A DNA stretch of 64,000 bases from Xanthomarina sp. F1114 (GTDB lineage Bacteria; Bacteroidota; Bacteroidia; Flavobacteriales; Flavobacteriaceae), in the NCBI RefSeq assembly GCF_026410255.1, contig NZ_JAPMLL010000001.1:62001-126000 (forward strand), written 5' to 3'. Shown one piece after another: positions 27,343 through 36,661 of this stretch (position 1 is its first letter; each line of letters begins with the position of its first letter). The position numbers were made by a program, and so were the translations under genes. A model generated the notes under the pieces. The model was given only the letters and a program-made list of their open reading frames with translations, was not told the DNA's origin and made no database searches.

Positions 27343-28395
27343 ATGAAAAATTTGAAGTTTTGGCTTGCAGCCTTGTTTTTAACTGCGTTTTTAAATATCC
27401 ATGCGCAAGAGAAGAAGACCTATAAAGTACATACGATTGCTTTTTATAATTTGGAAAATTTGTTTGATACTGTTAACGATCCAGAGAAAAACGATGAAGC
27501 TAGTCCTATTATGGAAATGAAAGGCGACGTAGAAGAAGTTTACAAAAAGAAAGTGAGTAATATGGCTCGCGTAATTGCAGATATAGGTAAAGACATTACT
27601 AACAACTCTCCTGTAATTCTTGGTGTTGCTGAAGTTGAAAACAGAAAAGTAATGGAAGATATTGCAAACGACCCACAGTTAATTGACAAAGACTATGGAA
27701 TTATACATTACGATTCTCCAGACCGTCGTGGAATTGATGTAGGTTTATACTATCAGAAAAAACTATTTACACCTATACATACTAGCAGTCATGAACTTTT
27801 AATATATGACGACAACACTAGAAAACGTGTTTATACCAGAGATCAACTTTTAGTAAGTGGGAAGTTAGAAGATGAAATGATTCACGTTATTGTAAACCAC
27901 TGGCCATCCAGACGTGGTGGAGAAGCTAGAAGTAGACCTAAGCGTGTAGCTGCTGCCAAGCTAAATAAAAAAATGATAGATTCTTTACAGACCATAGATC
28001 CTTATGCTAAAATATTTATAATGGGAGATCTAAACGACGACCCTACAAATGCGAGTGTAAAAGAGGTTTTAAATGCAAAAAAAGAAAAAGAGGATGTCGA
28101 GCTTAAAGGAATATATAACCCTTTTGAAAGCTTCTTTAAAATGGGTATAGGATCTAATGCATACAGAGACAGCTGGAGTTTGTTTGATCAAATTTTGATG
28201 ACACAACCTTTATTGGAAAAAGACTACTCTTCGTTCCGTTTTTATAAAGCAGGAATTTTTAATGAAAATTATTTAATTACGAAGAGAGGAAGATGGAAGG
28301 GATACCCGTTCCGTAGTTTTGCCGATGGCGGATTTACAGATGGATTTAGCGATCACTTTCCTAGCTATGTTATTCTTATTAAAGAGGCGGACTAA
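27343..28395 (+). CDS. Secreted EEP-family nuclease/phosphatase
   Basis: A 350-residue secreted EEP protein with a signal peptide (AALFLTAFLNIHAQ). It has the catalytic blocks FYNLENLFDT, VAEVENRKVMEDI, YDSPDRRGIDVGLYY, VNHWPSRRGGEARS, MGDLNDDP and a terminal DHFPSYV. All expected metal and acid-base residues appear present. It is divergent from the TonB receptor gene and resembles the cytoplasmic paralogue at 21402-22337. A role in extracellular or periplasmic DNA/RNA or phosphodiester breakdown is likely. Confidence 0.9.
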   Translation: MKNLKFWLAALFLTAFLNIHAQEKKTYKVHTIAFYNLENLFDTVNDPEKNDEASPIMEMKGDVEEVYKKKVSNMARVIADIGKDITNNSPVILGVAEVENRKVMEDIANDPQLIDKDYGIIHYDSPDRRGIDVGLYYQKKLFTPIHTSSHELLIYDDNTRKRVYTRDQLLVSGKLEDEMIHVIVNHWPSRRGGEARSRPKRVAAAKLNKKMIDSLQTIDPYAKIFIMGDLNDDPTNASVKEVLNAKKEKEDVELKGIYNPFESFFKMGIGSNAYRDSWSLFDQILMTQPLLEKDYSSFRFYKAGIFNENYLITKRGRWKGYPFRSFADGGFTDGFSDHFPSYVILIKEAD

Positions 28396-28427
28396 ACCTG
28401 ATAACTTAGATATAAAAATTTAGACAT

Positions 28428-28469
28428 AAAAAAAACGACTCTTTGCCATGCAGAGAGTCGTTTTTTTTT
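28428..28469. terminator. Bidirectional terminator
   Basis: ACGACTCT / AGAGTCGT stem with flanking A8 and T9 runs lies between the convergent ends of the EEP gene (28395) and the membrane gene (28487). Confidence 0.85.
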
Positions 28470-28486
28470 ACGTCCAAGTCAATATT

Positions 28487-28924
28487 TTAAATCCAAGTAT
28501 TCCAAGGAATTCTAGATAAAAATAGAATTAAGGCTAATGTATAAAACACAGAGATAGTCTTAAATTTAGCATCGGAAATAAGTTTCTTTTTATGTTTAGA
28601 ATATCCGATAGTTATTAGAACTATAGCTATAATATTAACTAAAGGATGCTCTACCAAATACAATCTATCTACAGAGCTTTTCATAATTTCTCCCATTCCA
28701 GATTGGCTAAATAAGCTAAATCTAGGTGAAACAAAATAAAGGATTAATCCTAAGAGTAATTGAATATGAGATACAATTAAAGCAAATAAAGCTATTCTAA
28801 AATCTTTTGCTTTATATTCTTTCTTCCCCACTTTTTTTACGATACTATTTACTACAGCTATCACTAAAACTAAAAGCACCAAATAGGCCCAAGATGAGTG
28901 AAGCATTTTTACCATGTTATACAT
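28487..28924 (-). CDS. Small four-helix membrane protein
   Basis: A protein of about 145 residues with four hydrophobic segments (LVLLVLVIAVVNSIV, ALIVSHIQLLLGLILYFVS, VNIIAIVLITIGY, FYTLALILFLSRIPW). The start is put at 28924, because an upstream terminator occupies 28976-29006 and a longer frame from 28975 would begin at its edge. I cannot name the family. Histidines in helices (SHIQ, VEHPLVN) recall haem-binding membrane proteins, but that is only a hint. Confidence 0.68.
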   Translation of the reverse strand: MYNMVKMLHSSWAYLVLLVLVIAVVNSIVKKVGKKEYKAKDFRIALFALIVSHIQLLLGLILYFVSPRFSLFSQSGMGEIMKSSVDRLYLVEHPLVNIIAIVLITIGYSKHKKKLISDAKFKTISVFYTLALILFLSRIPWNTWI

Positions 28925-28975
28925 ATTGTTATAGGTTTTGTTGTTAAAAGCACAAATGTAGTAATTAAAAGCCAA

Positions 28976-29006
28976 AAAAAAACCTCTTCGAATTGAAGAG
29001 GTTTTT
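28976..29006 (-). terminator. Terminator of the orphan TonB receptor gene
   Basis: AAAAACCTCTTC / GAAGAGGTTTTT is a perfect 12-bp stem with a 5-base loop, 22 bases past the receptor's stop codon. The minus-strand copy ends in a T-run. Confidence 0.88.
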
Positions 29007-29027
29007 AAATAATTCTACTAACAGAAT

Positions 29028-31634
29028 TTAGAATTTAAATCTCATTCCAAAGTTCCATGTTCTTCCGTTACCAAAATAAACTTGGTTATTCGTATTTATT
29101 CCTGAATAAGTATCATCTCCAGCTTCAGCCATTATAGCTGTGCTTGATTGAGAAATATACTCTTCGTCAAGAACGTTGTTAAGGTTAAATCTGAAACTTA
29201 CAGAGTTTGTTCCATCTTTACCTACTAACATTTTGTAAGATAAACCTAAATCTAATAAACCAAAGTTAGGTAACTCTAAGTTATCTTTAATTGCTCCAGC
29301 ATCAGCATACAATTTATCGTAATATCTGTAATCTCCATCAATAGAGAATCTTTCAACTATTTCGTAATCTAAACCAATACCAAAAGTTGTTTGTGCAGCT
29401 CCACCAACTTTTCCACCATCAACGTCTTCCATCTCTACGCTTATAGTATTTAAGTTTTCGTCTCTAAGAGTTGTTTGCGCATCGCCAACATACTCCCAGT
29501 TACCAATTGAAGCAAAACCTTTAATTCTTAAAGATTGGATAGGTTTATACATTAACGAAAGTTCTCCACCTGAATGTAATTGTTCTACACCTTCATCTGT
29601 TTCAAAAAACACAGAATTTGTATCATCTGTAAAAGAAGAAGAAACTACACGGTCTTTCCAAGACGTTCTATATAAATCTATAGACGCAGAGAAAACTGGA
29701 GTTGAATATGTATATCCAGCTTCTAAACCTAATATTTTTTCGTTTTCTGTTAATGGGTTTACTTCGTTAGTAAAGTTTAAGTAAATATTATCGTGGTAAG
29801 GCTGACGTGAATAATAACCAGCATTTACATATACTTTACCGTGTTCACCAAGAGCGTAGCTACCACCACCTTTTACATTATAACCTGGATTAGTTATAGT
29901 CTCTGATTCTTCATTATCCGCAGTATAGTTAAATCTATCCCATCTTACGTGACTTTGTGTAGAAACAGATCCTTGGAAAAACGCAGAAAACTTATTTTTA
30001 GAGTACTCTAATTGACCAAATACACCACCATAATTGATACGCTCATCATAATCGTATGCTATTCTTTCGTCTTCATCAGCAAAATTAGTTAAAGAAGACC
30101 ATGGTTTTATGCTATATGTTTGAGAAACAATATATGGATCTGGATATTGTTGACTTATTCCACCTTCATTGAAACCATTTAAGCCTAATAAGTTAACTAA
30201 TTGTCTAAAGTGTGTTCCTTTATAAGTACGTAAATCTGCACCAAAATTTAATGTTAAATTCTCATTTAACTGATTTTCGTAATTTGTAACTAAACCATAC
30301 CATGCGTGGTTATTAACAGAAGCACGGATTGCAGAACCAGTATAAGTATCTGCATTACCTATTTTTCCTGGAAGTGAATTGTTATAAGCTTGAACAGCAT
30401 TCCAGTTAATAAGACCATCAGATGTTACACCGTTATCAATATATGTGTTACCAGTACCGTAGCTACCAGTTCCACCACCACGACCCCAAGAGGCGTAAAC
30501 TACAGTAGATAAAGAAGATTTTTCGTTAATAGTCCAATCCCAGTTTAAATTAGCTACAGGCTTATGGTAATAGTTTCTTCTTAAACTTAAGTATTCACCA
30601 TTTAAGTATCCATAATTATAGTTGTATTTCTTACCATATTCTTGGTAATCAGAAATTTTCTTTCTGTAGTTTTGATCGTGCCATTGTGGCGCTCCAGTAA
30701 CTAAAAAGTTTAAGTTATGAGCTTCATTAATTTTATAACCGAAAGAAACAAAATACGTTTGACCTTGTCCTTTTGTTCCAAAATTATACCCATCACCTTG
30801 CCAGTGAGAAAGCATAACAGTAGCTCCAAAACCACTTTCCATTAATCCAGTACTATAACCTAAAGTAGTTTTTAAGTAATTATTGTAACCTGTAGAAAAA
30901 GCAGCAAAACCACCTTCTCTTTTATCGGTAGATTTTGTTACAAAGTTAACAGTACCTCCAACAGAAGATATTGCTAACTTAGAAGAACCTAATCCTCTTT
31001 GAATTTGTACAGCACTAGCTATATCTGAAATTCCAGACCAGTTAGACCAGTACATCTTACCGTCTTCCATCCCGTTAATAGGTTGTCCATTTAATAGGAA
31101 AGCAGTGTTATCTTGATCAAAACCACGAACACGCATGTTAGAATCCCCAAAACCTCCAGCTTGACCAGAAACATATACAGAAGGAGTATTTACTAGCGTA
31201 GCTGTAATATCTTGAGTTCCAATTTTTTGTTGAATCTCTACCGCTTTAATCGTAGAAACAGCAATTGGTGTTTCTCTGTCGTCGGCTAAATCGATAATTC
31301 CACTACCTATAATAACTACCTCTTCTAAAGTGTTATCTGGCTGAAGTGTAATACTTCCTAAGTCTGTGTTTCCATTAAATTTCATCACAACCTTAGTATA
31401 ACCAACAAAAGAAATAACGATTTCTCCTGAAGATGATTGTGTATTTAAAGTAAATTCTCCATCGAAATTTGAGGACACTCCGTTGGAAGTTCCTTTTTCT
31501 ACGACGTTAGCGCCTGGAAGTGGCGCAGCCATTTCGGCATCCATAATTGTACCAGTAACAACACTTTGTGCCATGGTAATAGTTGTGAACAAGAATGCTC
31601 CAGCTAAAAATAATAATCTTGTAATTTTTTTCAT
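29028..31634 (-). CDS. TonB-dependent receptor (orphan)
   Basis: An 868-residue outer-membrane receptor with a signal peptide, a carboxypeptidase-regulatory-like domain starting at SVVTGTIMDAEMAAPLPGAN, a plug (LLNGQPINGMEDGKMYWSNW) and a long barrel ending in WNFGMRFKF. There is no SusD-like or lipoprotein partner beside it, so the substrate cannot be told. A terminator closes it on one side and pgi lies upstream in the same direction, 162 bases away, with a -7 promoter element (TAGTTTTG at 31667-31674) in between. Confidence 0.88.
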   Translation of the reverse strand: MKKITRLLFLAGAFLFTTITMAQSVVTGTIMDAEMAAPLPGANVVEKGTSNGVSSNFDGEFTLNTQSSSGEIVISFVGYTKVVMKFNGNTDLGSITLQPDNTLEEVVIIGSGIIDLADDRETPIAVSTIKAVEIQQKIGTQDITATLVNTPSVYVSGQAGGFGDSNMRVRGFDQDNTAFLLNGQPINGMEDGKMYWSNWSGISDIASAVQIQRGLGSSKLAISSVGGTVNFVTKSTDKREGGFAAFSTGYNNYLKTTLGYSTGLMESGFGATVMLSHWQGDGYNFGTKGQGQTYFVSFGYKINEAHNLNFLVTGAPQWHDQNYRKKISDYQEYGKKYNYNYGYLNGEYLSLRRNYYHKPVANLNWDWTINEKSSLSTVVYASWGRGGGTGSYGTGNTYIDNGVTSDGLINWNAVQAYNNSLPGKIGNADTYTGSAIRASVNNHAWYGLVTNYENQLNENLTLNFGADLRTYKGTHFRQLVNLLGLNGFNEGGISQQYPDPYIVSQTYSIKPWSSLTNFADEDERIAYDYDERINYGGVFGQLEYSKNKFSAFFQGSVSTQSHVRWDRFNYTADNEESETITNPGYNVKGGGSYALGEHGKVYVNAGYYSRQPYHDNIYLNFTNEVNPLTENEKILGLEAGYTYSTPVFSASIDLYRTSWKDRVVSSSFTDDTNSVFFETDEGVEQLHSGGELSLMYKPIQSLRIKGFASIGNWEYVGDAQTTLRDENLNTISVEMEDVDGGKVGGAAQTTFGIGLDYEIVERFSIDGDYRYYDKLYADAGAIKDNLELPNFGLLDLGLSYKMLVGKDGTNSVSFRFNLNNVLDEEYISQSSTAIMAEAGDDTYSGINTNNQVYFGNGRTWNFGMRFKF

Positions 31635-31666
31635 TGTATTAAAAAGATTTGTTTCTAAATTTTGTG

Positions 31667-31674
31667 CAAAACTA
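31667..31674 (-). promoter_or_regulatory. Promoter -7 element of the orphan TonB receptor
   Basis: TAGTTTTG on the minus strand, about 32 bases before the receptor's ATG. No TTTG box is seen at 20 bases upstream. Confidence 0.4.
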
Positions 31675-31765
31675 CATTTAAATAATTAATATTTATTATG
31701 TAATTGTTAAGAAATTTAACACGATGAAGATAAAGAAATAATATGGATTATCAATTTTGCAGCAA

Positions 31766-31786
31766 AAAAGCTATTAACAAGCTTTT
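31766..31786 (-). terminator. Terminator after pgi
   Basis: AAAAGCT / AGCTTTT form a 7-bp stem with a 7-base loop just past the pgi stop codon. On the minus strand it is followed by T residues. Confidence 0.6.
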
Positions 31787-31796
31787 CAACAAAATT

Positions 31797-33449
31797 TTAT
31801 GTTATATTTTTATAATAACGCAATAATTTTAGAGTAGAAGCATCGTGATTGGCAATGCTGTTTTTTTTCATTTTTTCTAGAATATTTCCTGCCAACTGTT
31901 TCCCCAATTCTACTCCAAATTGATCGTAGCTAAAAATATTCCAAATAATGCCTTGAACAAAAATCTTATGCTCGTATAAAGCAATAAGTTTTCCTAAACT
32001 TTCTGGAGTTAGTTTATTAATAAAAATGGTATTTGAAGGTTTGTTTCCTTTAAATACTTTATACGGAAGAATGCTTTTAATTTCTTCTGAAGATAAATTT
32101 TTCTTTTCCAATTCCTTTAAAACTTCTTCTTTAGTTTTTCCATTTAGAAGTGCTTCGGTTTGAGCAATAAAATTAGAAATCAATTTGTCTTGATGTGTTT
32201 TATTACCGCTTAAAGATTCTACAAATCCAATAAAATCGGCAGGAATTAATTTTGTGCCTTGATGAAAGAGCTGAAAAAAAGCATGCTGAGAATTTGTTCC
32301 CGGCTGTCCCCAAATAACAGAACCTGTTTGATAAGTAACTGCATTTCCATTTCTGTCTACAGACTTGCCATTACTTTCCATACAGCTCTGCTGTAAATAG
32401 GTTGAAAATCTAAGTAAATATTGAGAATACGGAATTACAGCTTGTGTTTCTGTTTTAAAAAAATTATTATACCAGATACTTATTAGAGCTAGAACTACAG
32501 GAATGTTTTTATCAAGTGGTTGCGACTTAAAATGTGTATCCATTTTATTAGCCCCTAATAATAACTTATTAAAGTTTTCGAAACCAATAGATAAACTTAT
32601 AGACAATCCAACTGCACTCCATAGAGAAAACCTGCCTCCAACCCAATTCCAGATAGGAAATATATTAGTTTCTTTTATCCCGAAACTCTTTGCTTTTTCA
32701 ATATTTGTGGAAACAGCTACAAAGTGTTTAGAAATAGCCTCTTCGGTTGTCCCTAAATTCTTAGAAAGAAACCATTCTTTAATTGTTGTGGCATTGCTTA
32801 GTGTTTCTTGAGTAGAAAATGTCTTGGAAACAACTATAAATAATGTAGTTTCTGGATTAAGGTTTTCTATTACACTATTTACATGATCACCATCAATATT
32901 ACTTACAAAATGGGTGTTTAGGTGATTTTTATAAAACTCTAAAGCTCCAACAACCATAGAAGGTCCAAGATCTGAACCTCCAACACCTATATTTACAACA
33001 TCGGTAAAAGTTTTTCCTGTTATTCCTTTTTTAGAACCGTTGATAATCTGGTTAGTAAAAGTTTCGATTTGTGCTTTTACTTGAAAAATTTCTGGAACAA
33101 CATTTTTTCCATTAACATAGATCTTATCGCTTTCTTTGGCGCGTAAAGCCGTATGTAGAACGGCCCGGTTTTCTGTTTCGTTTATTTTTTCACCAGAAAA
33201 ATAGCTATTAATAGCCTGTTCTAGTTTTACTTCTTTTGCTAGTTGAAGCAATAAAGAAAATGTTTCTTCAGTAAGTCTGTTTTTAGAAAAATCGAGATAA
33301 AAATCTTCCCATTGCAAATTAAATTTTTCTGCTCTTTCCGGATCTTGAGCAAATAAGTCTTTCATATGAGCTTTTTCCAATAATTGAAAATGCGCACGGA
33401 GTTCTTTCCAGGCATTTGTAGATGTTGGATCAATCTTTGGTAAGCTCAT
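31797..33449 (-). CDS. pgi: Glucose-6-phosphate isomerase
   Basis: Interconverts glucose-6-phosphate and fructose-6-phosphate in glycolysis and gluconeogenesis. The 550-residue length is typical of the large bacterial/eukaryotic type. It has the family signatures: NIGVGGSDLGPSMV near residue 150, SKTFSTQET, VGGRFSLWSAVGLS (signature 1) and the C-terminal GVELGKQLAGNI. It is the last gene of an operon after a peptidoglycan peptidase gene, with a 4-base gap. Confidence 0.97.
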   Translation of the reverse strand: MSLPKIDPTSTNAWKELRAHFQLLEKAHMKDLFAQDPERAEKFNLQWEDFYLDFSKNRLTEETFSLLLQLAKEVKLEQAINSYFSGEKINETENRAVLHTALRAKESDKIYVNGKNVVPEIFQVKAQIETFTNQIINGSKKGITGKTFTDVVNIGVGGSDLGPSMVVGALEFYKNHLNTHFVSNIDGDHVNSVIENLNPETTLFIVVSKTFSTQETLSNATTIKEWFLSKNLGTTEEAISKHFVAVSTNIEKAKSFGIKETNIFPIWNWVGGRFSLWSAVGLSISLSIGFENFNKLLLGANKMDTHFKSQPLDKNIPVVLALISIWYNNFFKTETQAVIPYSQYLLRFSTYLQQSCMESNGKSVDRNGNAVTYQTGSVIWGQPGTNSQHAFFQLFHQGTKLIPADFIGFVESLSGNKTHQDKLISNFIAQTEALLNGKTKEEVLKELEKKNLSSEEIKSILPYKVFKGNKPSNTIFINKLTPESLGKLIALYEHKIFVQGIIWNIFSYDQFGVELGKQLAGNILEKMKKNSIANHDASTLKLLRYYKNIT

Positions 33450-33453
33450 GATA

Positions 33454-34734
33454 TTATTGCACCTGCGTAATTAAGTTATCTGAAGGTTCTTCAAGTTCAA
33501 CTGCATACTCAATATGGTCAAGTTGTTGTTTTAAAGGTACAATATAATCTAAATATTTTGCTTTTAGACTATCTGAAATAGGCTCAGCTTCTGGTAATTT
33601 CTCTTTAAACGGATCTACTTGACGTCCATTTTTCCAGAATCTATAGCAGACATGTGGTCCAGACGTATTACCTGTCATTCCAATCCATCCAATAACATCG
33701 CCTTGTTTTACATATTGACCAACCTTAACATTTTGTTTTTTCATGTGAAGATATTGGGTTTCGTAAGTGGAATTATGTCTAATTTTTACATAATTACCAT
33801 TTCCTCTTGTAAAGCTAGACTTGGTTACTGTACCGTTTGCTGTAGCACGAATAGGAGTTCCTATAGCAGCTGCAAAATCAGTTCCTTTATGTGGTCTAAT
33901 TTTATTGCCATAGATAGCAATACGTCTTCTAAGATTGTATCTAGACGAAATACGCTTGTATTCTACAGGCGCTTTTAAAAATGCACGACGAAGGTTATTG
34001 GCTTCTTCACTAAAATAATCTTTTAATCCTTTAACACTGTCTGTTTCAAATTCGAAAGCGTAAAATGGTTCGTTTTTATGTTCAAAAACGGCCGATTTAA
34101 TATTATCTATTCCTGCGTAAATCGAATCGTCAATATATTTATCTGTATAAACTACTTTAAATCTATCTCCTTTTTGAAGTCTTGTAAAATCAATAGTCCA
34201 AGCATAAATATCCGACATTTTATAAGCCAAAACGAAGCTAACTCCTTGTTTAGCCAGAGTTTCAGAAATATTGCTTGAAATAGTTCCGGAGATTTCTTTT
34301 TCAACATACTTTATAGGTTTTCTACTAGTATATGCATGAATGGAATCTTGAAAGTTAAGAACAATATACTCCTCTCTATTAGGTTGGTAAATAAAGCATC
34401 TTGGTTCTTGAAGCGAATCGTTAGTACATAAAATAGTATATGGTTTTCCTATTTGAAGTTTTCTAATATCGAAACTATCTCGAGCTTTTTCTGCTATTTG
34501 AAATATTTTAGGATATCCAATTTTATTACGTTGCATAATCTCGCCAAAGCTATCTCCTGCTCTAACGGTATCTCTTTTAACGAAATAATTATTTAAGTTA
34601 AAACCAAATTCGTAGACCTCATCAATAACAGGTTCTACAATAGCTATTTCTTCTTCTACAATTTGTGGATTCTCTTCTCTGCAACTATTTAAACCTAAAA
34701 TAATTGCAAAAAGAACTAGACATCTTCTCCCCAC
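33454..34734 (-). CDS. M23-type peptidoglycan metallopeptidase lipoprotein
   Basis: About 426 residues. I favour the GTG at 34734, which gives a compact lipobox signal (MGRRCLVLFAIILGLNSC); ATGs at 34758 and 34812 add N-terminal residues. The C-terminal M23 domain (last 150 residues) has HKGTDFA with the first zinc ligands. The second metal-site motif is GPHVCYRFW, where Cys replaces the His of the usual HxH zinc ligand, a change I associate with flavobacterial members. An opacity/OapA-like or LysM-like region precedes it. The start lies inside the end of the upstream tryptophan-dioxygenase gene. Confidence 0.85.
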   Translation of the reverse strand: MGRRCLVLFAIILGLNSCREENPQIVEEEIAIVEPVIDEVYEFGFNLNNYFVKRDTVRAGDSFGEIMQRNKIGYPKIFQIAEKARDSFDIRKLQIGKPYTILCTNDSLQEPRCFIYQPNREEYIVLNFQDSIHAYTSRKPIKYVEKEISGTISSNISETLAKQGVSFVLAYKMSDIYAWTIDFTRLQKGDRFKVVYTDKYIDDSIYAGIDNIKSAVFEHKNEPFYAFEFETDSVKGLKDYFSEEANNLRRAFLKAPVEYKRISSRYNLRRRIAIYGNKIRPHKGTDFAAAIGTPIRATANGTVTKSSFTRGNGNYVKIRHNSTYETQYLHMKKQNVKVGQYVKQGDVIGWIGMTGNTSGPHVCYRFWKNGRQVDPFKEKLPEAEPISDSLKAKYLDYIVPLKQQLDHIEYAVELEEPSDNLITQVQ

Positions 34735-35639
34735 TCCTTTAATTCTTTCTCGCTCCATAATTCTGGAAAAAATATTCTTCTTTGATATTTTGGATGCATA
34801 TACTTTACCCATTCGCTTCCTCCTGTTGCTTCAGCTGTTTTACCACCAATATTTAAATAGTGATTAGCTGTATTGTAATGTGCCAACACCCATTTTATAT
34901 TTACCGTATGGTCGTAATGGCGCATGGCTTTTATTAATTCTTTATCTTCTCTAACCTCTTGTGGCAACTCTTTAAACTTGGTCCACATATTGTTGGTATT
35001 ATAGAATTTGGCAAATCTAATAAATTCATCTTTGTATCTTTCTTCAAAAACTGTTAATAAATAAGATTTTTTGCCAGTTTCGTAGTCTTTTCCTGCAGCT
35101 TGCCAATATAAATGATTAAATGCGTGTTCAAAAGAGGTGTTTCTATCAATAGTTTTTCTAAATCTATTGTCTATCAAGTTGATAAGTTCTGTAGAAGCAA
35201 GCTCGATTTTTCTGTATTGTGCACTTTGAAAACCACTTGCAGGTGTTAAGGTATTTCTAAACTGATTGTACTGTTCTACATCCATCCCATCCTTCATAAT
35301 TTCGAAAGAAGAGGTTAGCATATCAAAATACCTACTAACACGCATGAGTTTATTTGAAAAGAACTCTGCTTCAACATGAACTGTTTTAGCTACTTGATCT
35401 ATTTCCCAAAGAATCATTTTAAATAATAATTCATTTATTTGGTGGTACATGATAAAAACCATCTCATCTGGCAATACTGTACGCTGCGTTTGAAGATCTA
35501 AAAGCGCATCTGTTTGAACATAATCCCAATAATTCATGGGTTTACTATATAATAACCCTTTTAAATGGACATCTAAATCCTGTCCAATGGCATCAAATTT
35601 TTCTTTTAATTGACTGGTTAATTCTTTATCTATTTCCAT
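34716..35639 (-). CDS. Tryptophan 2,3-dioxygenase family protein
   Basis: A 307-residue haem dioxygenase of the TDO type that opens the indole ring of tryptophan to N-formylkynurenine. It shows the N-terminal QTQRTVLPDEMVFIMYHQ stretch, the FKMILWEID helix, LTPASGFQSAQYR for substrate binding, and the C-terminal histidine/GGS part (NIKWVLAHYNTANHYL, ATGGSEWVKY). Its start overlaps the DUF3108 stop (TAATG). Neighbouring tyrosine-degradation genes fit a role in aromatic amino-acid use. Confidence 0.88.
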   Translation of the reverse strand: MEIDKELTSQLKEKFDAIGQDLDVHLKGLLYSKPMNYWDYVQTDALLDLQTQRTVLPDEMVFIMYHQINELLFKMILWEIDQVAKTVHVEAEFFSNKLMRVSRYFDMLTSSFEIMKDGMDVEQYNQFRNTLTPASGFQSAQYRKIELASTELINLIDNRFRKTIDRNTSFEHAFNHLYWQAAGKDYETGKKSYLLTVFEERYKDEFIRFAKFYNTNNMWTKFKELPQEVREDKELIKAMRHYDHTVNIKWVLAHYNTANHYLNIGGKTAEATGGSEWVKYMHPKYQRRIFFPELWSEKELKEWGEDV

Positions 35640-36421
35640 TACTTTTTTACTATTATTTGAAACGGGTGTTTTAATCCTTTAAAAGCGTCCAGGTCTGCTC
35701 TTAAAGAGCCTACAGCAAGATTTGCTTGAATACGTAAAGGTACTTTATTTTTATCATTTGAAACCCAAAGTGTTAAACTTTCTTCTTCTTTAAAGACTCT
35801 TCCAGCCATTACATAAGGCCTAAATTTTAAGGCATTAACTCTTCCAAATCTTGTCTCTATAGTTTCTATTCCTAGGTATTTTAACTTAAAGCCATAGTTT
35901 TCTTCGTCAAAAAACATATCTACATGTACTTCTTTCCCTTTATACAAATTGGAGATATCCAGATTATCTCTTAAGTAATAAAAAGTAGAAATCATGTCTT
36001 GGATATTAGGTTTAGTATCAAAAACCTTTTTGCTATTGTGTTTAATATTGTTAACGTAGGCCTTGTTATTAACTTGGTCAAAATCGATTTCAATATTTTT
36101 TGTGTGTCCGCCTTCATCAATATTTCTTATAAACTTATAAGGCATGATATTCTCTCTATCAAAATAGCTTTCGTATCTATCTTCTACCTTAAAAAACCAC
36201 TTAATTGCGCCGGTGGTCCAACCTTTACCTACTACGTGATATACGGGTTTATTTCTATATCTGTCCTTTTTTACAGAAAGAGTAGCTTCTCCAGCTTTCA
36301 AAAATCCACTATAACTCATTTCAAACCGGAACCATTCGCCATGTCCAAAAGAGCTTTCATTTTGAGCAAAAGCATTAGAAATGAAAATTAGACCTAGAAG
36401 TATTAAAAATATTTTTTTCAT
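35639..36421 (-). CDS. DUF3108 secreted protein
   Basis: A 260-residue exported protein with a signal peptide (LLGLIFISNAFAQN). The mature part matches DUF3108: GHGEWFRFEMSYSGFLKAGEA, then WFFKVEDRYESYF, a lipid-binding-like series of strands, and VNALKFRPYVMAGRVFKEE. The function is unknown. It is the first gene of the operon DUF3108-TDO-M23-pgi. Confidence 0.8.
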   Translation of the reverse strand: MKKIFLILLGLIFISNAFAQNESSFGHGEWFRFEMSYSGFLKAGEATLSVKKDRYRNKPVYHVVGKGWTTGAIKWFFKVEDRYESYFDRENIMPYKFIRNIDEGGHTKNIEIDFDQVNNKAYVNNIKHNSKKVFDTKPNIQDMISTFYYLRDNLDISNLYKGKEVHVDMFFDEENYGFKLKYLGIETIETRFGRVNALKFRPYVMAGRVFKEEESLTLWVSNDKNKVPLRIQANLAVGSLRADLDAFKGLKHPFQIIVKK

Positions 36422-36606
36422 GCGTCGTTATTCGGTTTTTACTTATCAATTAGAACTCCAATTATCTATTACATTTTTTGTGTAAAAATCTTGTGGATAG
36501 TTCTAAATGAAATATCTATAATTTTAACTTATTGAAAACAATTTTATTGTTCTATTTAGAAATTACAGTCTAATTTACAAATACCATTCCAAATGTATAA
36601 AACAAA

Positions 36607-36639
36607 AAAAACTCTATCTGTTAAATAGATAGAGTTTTT
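36607..36639 (-). terminator. Terminator of the hmgA-hppD transcript
   Basis: ACTCTATCT / AGATAGAGT (9 bp, 7-base loop) with flanking A/T runs, 23 bases past the hppD stop codon. Confidence 0.85.
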
Positions 36640-36661
36640 AGGTTTTATTTAAATATCTTTT

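Noticed and set aside
32503-32811. Open frame of 102 codons antisense to pgi
   Set aside because: Antisense shadow of a well-conserved gene.
33619-33978. Open frame of 119 codons antisense to the M23 peptidase
   Set aside because: Antisense shadow; the real gene on the minus strand has motifs and a lipobox.
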